Origin: Nymphaea colorata
Taxonomy: Eukaryota; Streptophyta; Magnoliopsida; Nymphaeales; Nymphaeaceae
Assembly: GCF_008831285.2 (NCBI RefSeq)
Contig: NC_045140.1
Span: 2,893,528-2,957,527, forward strand
Direction: 5' to 3'
DNA: 64,000 nt
A model generated the notes under the pieces. The model was given only the letters and a program-made list of their open reading frames with translations. It was not told the origin of the DNA and ran no database searches. Of the stretch, positions 55,336-64,000 are shown one piece after another; the stretch's first letter is position 1; every line of letters starts with the position of its first letter. The translations under genes and the position numbers were made by a program.

Positions 55336-55716
55336 TGTATAGGGCATACAATCTTCTAGTTGTTCAGTTTAAGTTACCAAGTGTAAATTCCACTTCTAAT
55401 ATCGAAGTTCTCCCCCCAAAGAAACTTAAATTGCCTTTGTGACTTGTACTTACAATAACGTTTTGTGTATTATAGGCTAACATTTGGCGGATTTTTCATG
55501 TATCGGGTAGGCTGGTGTTCATGGGAGTTGAGCTCTGTCGTCTACAGTGGCAGAGATGATCTTCTTATTGAGAAGGCCAGAGTTTTTTTCATACGGGCTA
55601 ATTGTAGTTTACAAAATTTTCACATGGCCAAAATTAGATTTTTTTTTTTAAAATATTACAATGTAAAAGTTGATTTTCCAAAGTCGTGGACGGAGGGAAG
55701 TAATTGTCTCCAGATA

Positions 55717-55990
55717 GGGATGTCAATATATCTGATTTGGATCATATATTCAACCGAACCATTCTGAAAATCAGATATAAAAAAATTTTAGTATGTGATT
55801 AAAAAATCTATTGGATTCAAATTATTCGGTCAAATTCAGGTTCAGACATACATATATATTATACATTCAAAATTTTTACACTTTGAAAATCGGCCATATT
55901 TGGTTCAATATTTGGATTCTGATTCATATATGAATGTAAAAATTGGATTCGGATCATATTAATATTATGAAATTAGATTTTGGATTCAGC
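55717..55990 (-). repeat. Dispersed repeat ending TTGACATCCC, copy 4
   Basis: Begins AGGGATGTCAATATATCTG on the plus strand and holds ATTGGATTCGGATCATATT. Same orientation as copy 3, about 400 bp away. Confidence 0.55.
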
Positions 55991-57344
55991 CCGTGAACAA
56001 CCGCTACTTGAGCACTAGATTACAACAAGAACATAATTTAGAGGAAGCACGTGTGCCCAAAAGCATACCTTCACTTCTGATTTCTTCAGTGTTTATCATG
56101 AATGTATGAGGTAGAAGAAACTGCTACTTCTACCAAGAGAGGACAGCTTTTGAAGGCCATCGTTCCCACAAACAGATATCAATAGTAGAAAGTCTAGTGA
56201 CATAGAAGAGTACCTAAATTAATCAATGTTATCTGGTGATAAATGTAATAGAAAATTAAACATAAAATATCAATAGTAGAAAGTTGAACTAATGCTAATA
56301 TTGTGACCTAAAGGTACCAATAATAGCATGGATTTAGAAATTATATATATAAAAAAAAAAAGAGAAAGAAAAATCTCCTTTAAAATAAATAGTCCCATTG
56401 AATTGCCAGGACATTTCATTTCACCCTTGCGCATGAATAAATGGATGGGGTATCACCCGCCCGATTTCTTCGGAATTCTATGACCTCCTCTGAAAATGAG
56501 GAGGGGCCGTGGCCCTTTTTTGCCACTATCTAAAAAGTGTATTTACTTACGCCAGAACAATGTTAATAAAATAAGCAAAACGTCAAATAAAGGTTTTACT
56601 GAAACTGTAAAAGATGTGTCACTTATACATTTACTGACATTTTAGCATAGTTTTCTGTCACTGATACTTTTACTGACACTTATGCATCGAAAACTGTGAA
56701 CGTGGGCCCTAAAACATTCCCTGGCGTGCCCTAAAACATTATCACTGATGCGCCACCTACCCCATCAATGCAGAGGTTTTACGTGACGCAATAATGACAA
56801 CGTCAGAGATGCCCTAGAACACCTTAGGCACTCCAAGTCCAAGATGGTCCTGACACAGGAATCAGGGGCAACTCTGACGTCCGCGGCTTAAAGTCGGGGA
56901 CATCTATTTTTTCTTTGAACTTTACTTTCCATGCATTACTGAGAATATGTTTACTAATTACTAATGGATTGATGCCTTTTCTTCTCCCTTGTTGCAGCAA
57001 TGAAAAGTGTATTTTTTGGTAGTGTGTGTTACTTTTTGGGCCTTTATCTAATTTCAACATGGGAAGGTTTTTGTATAGAGAATCGATCTACATCTAATTA
57101 TTTTTGGATACTATTTTCTTTGCAAAATTTCATTAAATTAATGAATTCAAATTCAAGCAGGAAGATGGGTAAGACTAGCAATCAACATCAGCACTCACTT
57201 TTTGAATACAAAGTAATTGGCATGTTTGACCGGCCTTTTATCAACTTTCAAACATGGGCAGCCTATTGGGTGGTCAATTAATTTTTTTTTTAAGTGTGAA
57301 CTAAGGGTATTTTAGTCATTAACCATATTGGCGCACAAAAAATT
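55991..57344. other. Spacer, nothing recognised
   Basis: AT-rich sequence with short open frames only. Confidence 0.5.
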
Positions 57345-57612
57345 ATGCACGAATATAATGCATATACGAGGTTTGTTGACATCGACCCTTTTCAATGCTT
57401 TGTCCCTCTACAAGCCCCCCTATTGTTGTTAGACGCCTTAACATCATCCTCAATTGCTTCCTCTGTGGTGGTGATCGCTCCTTTGTTTTGTTGGTGCGCT
57501 GGGATATTGTTACTCGTCATGGACACCTCAGGCATGTTGGAGTTCCCAACCTATGTCGTACCAATGAGGTGCTTTGCTCATGGCTTTGGCATCTGGCAAT
57601 CTCAGACTCCTA

Positions 57613-57765
57613 TCTTTGTGCCCTCATCACTGCTAAATATGACCTCCCAACCCTTCATGCGAGTCTTTGTGCCCTCATCACTGCTAAATATGACCTCCCA
57701 ACCCTTCATGGGAGTCTTTGTGCCCTCATCACTGCTAAATATGACCTCCCAACCCTTCATGCTTT
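57613..57765 (+). repeat. 51-bp tandem repeat, three copies, open in three frames
   Basis: GCCCTCATCACTGCTAAATA starts at 57620 region, 57671 and 57722, a period of 51 bp (17 codons). An ATG-initiated frame at 57345-57884 (179 codons) crosses it and would encode three copies of a 17-residue unit starting FVPSSLLNMTSQPFM. Another plus frame and one minus frame are open too, so coding is not established. Confidence 0.85.
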
Positions 57766-58019
57766 GTGTGATTTGTCCACCCCTACTTTTCCCCCCTTCC
57801 CCAACTTCTTTCTTTTTCGGTCTTCCATTTGTCGTCCTACATAGCATCATTTGTCCGGTGGTAGACCCAGAAATTTTTCATTGAGGGACACTTCAAATCT
57901 AAGTTTCAAATCTTAAAGGGCACTCATATAAAAAAAAACTGAAAATTAAAGAAGTTCATGTATGTAAATAATGTATTTTTTTTGTTCTGGTGTGGCAATT
58001 GCCCACACTAGAAATAATG

Positions 58020-58188
58020 TAGCTCCACCTCTGCCTTCCTCCCTCTTTTCCTTCACCGTTGCCCACACCAGCAATAATGTAGCTTTGCATCCTCCTTCCT
58101 CCCTCTTTTTCTTTACGTTTGCCCACACCAGCAATATTGTAGCTCAGCCTCTACCTTCCTCCCTCTTTTCCTTCACCTTGGCTACTTG
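58020..58188. repeat. 60-bp tandem repeat, nearly three copies
   Basis: Units start near 58020, 58080 and 58140, each with CCTTCCTCCCTCTTTT followed by TTGCCCACACCAGCAAT and ending TGTAGCT. The motif links it to the GGTGTGGGCAATTGCC repeat family. Confidence 0.8.
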
Positions 58189-59944
58189 TCTCTCTCAGAC
58201 AACCTGAGCCCTTGGTCACATGCACCGACTTTTCTCTCACTTTCTATTATTTTGCTACCTTTAGCCCCACTCTTTTTTTTTTTTTTTGTCTCCAAAGATT
58301 GCTCTCTAGTTTCGTGGTTCTTCACCTCGAGCTGCCATCTCTTATGAGCTTACATTGATACATTTGACCACCTTCAACGTTTAGGCATTCATTTACCCAA
58401 CCAATGCATCCTGTGTTCCCACCAACACCTTTTTTTTTACCACTTGTCTGGTTTTTATCACCTGCTTTCTAATGCATTGTCTTTCTTACTAGAGATGTTT
58501 AAAGAGTTCCACCAACTTGGGCTTGACTATAACTCACCCAGCTAAGCTCGATTGGAGCTTGGAGTTGAGTTTGAGTTACATGAACTCGACTCAATTAACT
58601 TGAGTAGGCTCGCTTACAACTAGGTACTGCTTTTTGTAATTTTTAGATACCTAAAATGGGCATAGGATAAAAATGGGGAGATTTTAACCTGGTTTAAAAG
58701 GCAATAAAATGTGGGGGTCATTTTGTAAGTCAACATAACATGGCATAATACCTTCTTATATGTTTCTACTCTTTGTTTTTACCTCTCTCTCTCTCTCTAT
58801 CTTCTGTCTCTCTCTCTTTTTCAGACCCTCATAGCAGCAGTATCTCCCATCATCGCAACAATCGTGTTCCAGGCGTCAACGAGGTTCTATATATATTTAG
58901 GCACACATATAAAACCTTCAATGTAAAAAGAACCTTATTTCCCTCTTTTGATCAAACCAAACAATAAAACGACTACATTCGAGAAATTTGTTGTTATTAA
59001 GTTGATGCAGTTGTTAAAATTTTAAAACTAAAGTTTGCCCCTAGTGAAAAATTCTTAGCTCCGTCCCTAGTGGAGGCTCAACTAGCCCGGTCACTACATT
59101 TCTTTTTTTTTTGTTGGCTTGGTTCATATGATTTGCTTGGTTTTTGTGTCATGGCGACATTTTATCGCTCATTTTGGCAATGAATTTCTATTTTATCATC
59201 TCTCTTGCACGGCAGTTCAAAAGCCCATTCAGTAGCTCGTCTATAATTTTGCCAATCTTGACCACTGTCTCTTGCACGGGACAGAAGCCCCCACACAGTA
59301 GTCCATCCACAATTTTTGCCGGCCACTCCCCCTCTCTCTCCTCCTGCCTCCAAGTTACAGGGGCTAAGTTGAAGAACCACACAGGCTCATTAAATAGTGC
59401 ATTTAATAGCAAATGAGATAATTGAGACTGACCCAATACTGTCACCTTTGCTAAGGAGGTGGGGAGAAGGGTGAAAATTTTTGCTCTCTTGTTAGATGGT
59501 AGGACGAAATACTTTTCCTACTCACCCGACAACTCATCTCTTAAAACCCTCCAACTACTATGCAATGCATTTGTGCACATATATGTGGGTTATTAAGAAG
59601 AAACGCAACCTAATTGTTAAAATTCATGTCCTGTCACATGAAAATAGAAGAAACGCATATTACTGCTCTCAAGTTACAATTACAAACCTGAGTTTGCACC
59701 ATGAATATGCAGTCATGTTATTTTCAAATAATGTATATGTATGGTCGCCGTCTCCTAATTATTGTTCCCAATATTGTTGCCCATAAAAGCTTCCCCAAGC
59801 CATGCAAGTGTTTGTGATCCAGATTCTCCCACTCCCTATCCAGTTCATACCCTAAAGCCATGCATGCAAGCCAGAAAACCTGTATGTCAAGTCAGATCAT
59901 GTGGACAGATTCATCAGCTCAACATGAAACGAATTTTTTTAAAC

Positions 59945-59988
<44 letters not shown>

Positions 59989-61556
59989 CTAATGCTGCTC
60001 GCAAACTATTACTAATGCCAATATAGTCCTGTTTCTTTTTAAGGATAAATTTTAAATTCTAACCATTTGACAACATCTAGAATTTGCAGTATTAAAATGT
60101 CATATATATATTATTTTTCTTCCCATTAAATGCTTATTAAGCATTATATGACGAAGAAAGAGTTATCGTGCATGCACATACAGACACACATACATACGTA
60201 TGTATAATCATTTTGGGACCAGCTTGAATGAATTAATGAAAGTCAAAAGTAGCATTTGTTCATAATAGCTAGTCAATTTGACGTAGATCTCATTTAAAAC
60301 CTCTGGCTAGTCAAAGATATTAAGATCGAGACGATATTAAAAATAGATAGATGAATGTAGGTATTGACATCTCAACTGCTCGGATCCACATAATTCATAT
60401 GAAGTGGTAGGATACACAATTAAATGCATATTGTTGGTCAACGGCCAATTGGCCTCCTCCAACTTGGCTATCTAGCTTGGAAGATATAGTCAAACCCTGG
60501 CTTCTTCTCCTTAGTATGTTATGCTCGAATTCACCATATTGTGAACAGTTCTGTTCTCTTTTTCAAGGTTTATTTATAAAGACAATCCACCTTCAATGTA
60601 AAAACCTAAAGTTCTGACTTTTTTGGGGGTTTGAGTGTAGTTATGGTAAATTTTTCAACTTGAATGTTAGATTTATCACAATTTGTAATTCAGAAAAGTA
60701 ACACACCGGAACATAACAGGACAATGGTAGTTCTGTTGCTTTTAAAAGCAATATTTACTGTTCCAATGAATTTAGAGAAAGGAGGGAGTTAAGGGGATGT
60801 CAGCCCTGTTTGGAGCTGGTCTCTTTCATATATATATCCGGCCTGTTCGGAGCCTTTTTTGGGTTAGCCTTTCCATCAACATCTTTTCAGCAGAATTAGG
60901 GTTCCTTGCCAAAATCTAACTCCATGGTGGATGAATGTCACAAAAACCTTCCCTCCACATGTTCAATGGCAGCTTTATTTATACACTCATCTGTCATATA
61001 TATATGTGTGAAATGATACGTGTGAAATGATTTGAACCATATTTTAACCTTATCTTCCTAATATCCATGAAGGACTCTTTACAGCGGCAGAGGCAGGTGT
61101 GGGCACTTTGTAAGTAATTATCTACACATAACAACAAAGAATACTCATTCTCATATTGATAATTTCATGGTAATTTTTTTCCTTTACATATTGGTACTTA
61201 AATATTTTAAATTTTATATTGCCTCTTAACCAGAAAACTAAGGGATAGTTACCCTTCAAACTCTATGTACATTCGAAGTCATTAAAACCAAGATACGTTA
61301 CTTGTACCAAAATCAATGTATCTATATCAGATTTCGGTGGTTGGGAAGCTATAATGCAATAAATATTCCATAGTTGCGTCGCTATGAGAAAGTGTTCGTT
61401 AGAATTAGATCATATCAAACGCATGAAAATAAGTTCCAAGAAAAGATAAAATAAAGGTCCGATGACTCTATATAAGCATAGTAGACTCCAGGCATGTACT
61501 CAAGGAACTCTCTTCTAGTAAGCCTCTCCTTCCACTTGACAGCACCGCCCTCTTCC
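58189..61556. other. Spacer upstream of the KCR-like gene
   Basis: Contains a (CT)n tract at about 58783-58822, a (CA)n(TA)n tract at 59944-59988 and AT-rich DNA. The final ~100 bp should be the 5' UTR of the following gene. No gene supported. Confidence 0.5.
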
Positions 61557-63878
61557 ATGGACACAGTTCTGTCAATAACATCCTCCATGAAAGTCGCGAT
61601 GGCCTTCCAAATCTTGCTCGTCCTTTGCACAGTCCTTGGCCTCTTCCATCTTCTCAAAGCTTTCCTGTCTCTTTCCCAGTGGGTTTGGGATTCTTTCCTC
61701 ATGCCCATGAAGGACCTTAAGCAATATGGCTCGTGGGCAGTTGTGACAGGCCCTACTGATGGCATAGGCAAGTCCATCGTCTTCGGCCTGGCTCGCCTCG
61801 GCCTGAACTTGGTGCTAGTGGGCCGCAACCCGGCCAAGCTGAGCTCGGTGGCCGGTGAGATCCACGCCAAGTTCAAATCTGTGAAGGTCCGAAGCATTGT
61901 GGATGATTTCTCCAAGGAAGTTGATGAGGGAATGAAGAGAATTGAGGAAGGGATCAAGGAGCTGGATGTTGGTATCCTGATCAATAACGCTGGCATGGGT
62001 TTGCCTTATTTTCGGTTCATGCATGAGGTTGATGTAGAGCATGTGGAGAGAATCATCAGAGTGAACTTGGAGGCGCTCACTAGGGTTACCCATGTGGTGC
62101 TTCCTCTCATGGTGAAGAAGAGGAGAGGGGTCATCCTCAACCTTGGCTCTGCTGCCGGATCTGTCTTGCCTGCTTACCCTTTTAGTGCTCTCTATGGTGC
62201 AACCAAAGCGTAAGTTCTCTCTCTTTCAGCACTTATAAATTTCATAGTAACAAAAAATGCGTTTTTTTTTTTAAAAAAAATGGTTTTATACTTTTAAAAA
62301 TAGGTTAGCAAAAAAAAATCCAGTTTGTTTGAAAAAGTATTCAAAATGTAGAAACTCCAAAAAATGCGTTTTTTCAAGATTTTTTGCATCTTTCATATTT
62401 TCTGTTGCTGCATTTTGACTTTCACATTATTTTTTTTTGCATTTTCTAGGATGTTTCTTTTTAATTTCTTAAAAATTGTAGAGATTTTACTAAAAAAGAA
62501 ACTTTACTGTACGGTATATGAGAAAAACCTCGCCATTTAAAACCTGTAAACAATATTTATGATTATGTTTATAATTTAGTTGTTCTCTCCTTTTTGCCAT
62601 GAAATCTACCCATGATTTTAGAACCCGGGAATGTTTTGTAGTATTATCCGCCACTTCATGCTTTAAAATTGGTATATGACTGACAAAAGCTGATTTTTGG
62701 GAACTTATATTTTGTCTACATAACACTATGTTTTGTGCATTTTTTGTATAACATCGGCGTTGCTTATGCCTCTGTCTCACAACATCCTCGAACTTTCAAA
62801 GCATTTCTTTCAAGAATTTGAGATAAAGAGGATAAAGCATGGATGGACTAAATAGCAACCAGCACATCCAATCAAAGGCAGAGATAGGTGTGGACATTGT
62901 GTGGGCAAATGAGAAAATAGACCCACAAGAATTTTTATTACTATCTTGATATTTCAGGGGATTTCTCTTTATTTACATATTTGTGCTCTCTTAAAAATTT
63001 AATATTTCATTATTGGTGCTCTTTTAATAGTTCAACTCCTAAAGAATAATATCCAATGACTTGAATACCCGATCAAGTTGGCCAAGATCATGACAGAATT
63101 TTCTGAACGGCTATAGTACAGTCATGCCATGTGGACCTTATTAAATATGCTCCCTAGATCTTTGTTTAATAATCAATGTCTTATCAAATATGCTCCTTAG
63201 ATCTTTGTTTAATAATCAATGCCCGATTAAATATGCTCCTTAGATCTTTGAATAATCACTTGCATGTATTGATGTTTTTCCAGCCTGGGGTCTATACACG
63301 AAGTACTGGTTATATAATATGCATAATTAATTGAGTCAAACTTACAAAAGCTCAGTGTCCATCAAAATGCTTGTGGGCAAGAGTTGATATATTAATATAA
63401 TGCAACAGTAATAATAACAATAATAGTTATATTGTTATTATTATGGAAATTTTACAGAAGTACGTGCGTTTAATTTTTGACTGGCAGTTTCATAGAAAAG
63501 AGTAGTCAAATGAAAAAAGTTCAAACTTAAAATCATTATTTTGTTATACCACGACATTTGAATGTCGTTTTGTGAGAATTTCTTATGCAAATTGGGTAGA
63601 AATCCTTAACATGTGGATTGCAAATGGATGAGAGCGCTTGTGATCATTTTCATACTTGAACGTAAAGAACTTTGCAGCAAATTAAAGTCTATTTGCAGTA
63701 AAACAATATGAAATGTGGAGATCAGTATGTTATGAGCCATAGCTACTTTTCAGCAAATTAACTCCCTCTTTCTCTCTCACTCTCTCACATCAGTCAATTT
63801 TGTTCCAGATATATTCATCATTTCTCCAAAACCCTCAATGTTGAGTACAAAAGATTTGGCATCCATGTGCAGTGTCAG
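61557..63878 (+). CDS. Very-long-chain 3-oxoacyl-CoA reductase-like (KCR/HSD17B12-type SDR), partial
   Basis: The first two exons, 61557-62209 and 63809-63878, join in frame (241 residues), and the gene runs off the window end. The ATG at 61557 was chosen over an in-frame upstream ATG because the product then starts just before a hydrophobic anchor (about 16-38). SDR features: nucleotide-binding TGPTDGIG (64-71), NNAG (143-146), a serine-bearing LGSAAGS (196-202), and YGATK (213-217) giving the catalytic Tyr and Lys. The second exon reads YIHHFSKTLNVEYKRFGIHV then QCQ. It resembles Arabidopsis KCR1, the ER enzyme that reduces 3-oxoacyl-CoA in very-long-chain fatty acid elongation for waxes and sphingolipids. 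A paralogue with another substrate is possible, since identity with KCR1 looks moderate. Confidence 0.88.
62225..62560. repeat. T/A-rich repeat-like DNA in KCR-like intron 1
   Basis: Runs of AAAAATGCGTTTTTT and an ATGAGAAAAACCTCGCC motif, also seen at 45033-45050 (GAGAAAAACCTCGCC), suggest one more dispersed family in introns. Confidence 0.35.
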
Positions 63879-64000
63879 GTAAGTTTAAACTTCTATTGAT
63901 CAGTAGTAAGTTTTTTTTTTTTTGTCATAAGGTGAGGTGCTATTTTTCCATCGCATTTATTGCCTCCCCATCCGAATTTATAGAGCATGCTTGGTGATTC

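Noticed and set aside
58020-58188. Considered as a CRISPR-like array
   Set aside because: Units are directly adjacent with no unique spacers; it is a plain tandem repeat in a plant genome.
61415-61996. 193-codon minus-strand frame
   Set aside because: Antisense shadow of the KCR-like first exon, which has clear SDR motifs on the plus strand.

Overview
This is a plant nuclear window, AT-rich, with compact GC-richer exons, GT-AG introns of 0.1 to about 3 kb, many microsatellites and many small dispersed repeats. The gene families (STE20-type kinase, papain-like protease, F-box/Sel1 protein, plant-type mitochondrial phosphate carrier, CTU2, plant ABC1-type kinase, KCR-type reductase) and the intron positions indicate a flowering plant. 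The sequence alone does not let me name the species. I see no bacterial, organellar, rRNA, tRNA or CRISPR features.

Layout. A possible tail of an unknown gene lies at 1-81. A BLUS1-like STE20 kinase (-) occupies about 1388-2638 and a papain-like cysteine protease (CP1, -) 4603-6780. At 9345-10019 is a chimeric relic: an F-box gene fragment joined to the 5' third of the kinase gene. A second protease (CP2, -) lies at 11897-14104 and the complete F-box/Sel1-repeat gene (+) at 15884-19577. A mitochondrial phosphate carrier (-) follows at 22787-24435. After about 7.7 kb of repeat-rich spacer comes CTU2 (+, 32136-35508), then a 12-exon ABC1/UbiB-family gene (-, 37824-50520). An 11-kb spacer of repeats separates it from the 5' part of a very-long-chain 3-oxoacyl-CoA reductase-like gene (+, 61557 to beyond the window).

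The main story is a tandem duplication. A segment running from inside the kinase gene (about 2230) to inside F-box exon 1 (about 16167) has been repeated, and the join is visible at 9602-9605 with 4 bp (GGGC) shared by both parents. This explains why there are two intact proteases, one intact kinase on the left, one intact F-box gene on the right, and a fused remnant of both in the middle. At the fusion the two genes face each other. A transcript from the duplicated kinase promoter would therefore run into antisense F-box sequence, while a plus-strand reading frame joins F-box residues to reverse-complement kinase sequence.

The other genes are housekeeping singletons with no evident shared pathway: wobble-uridine thiolation, mitochondrial phosphate import, an ABC1-type atypical kinase, and very-long-chain fatty acid reduction. 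Several short repeat families recur across the spacers and introns: a MITE family beginning near GGGAGCATCTGGATGACA, an AT-rich family ending TTGACATCCCT, a GGCCCG-rich/AT-rich mosaic, and SINE-like candidates. One degraded solo LTR is possible in an intron of the ABC1 gene.
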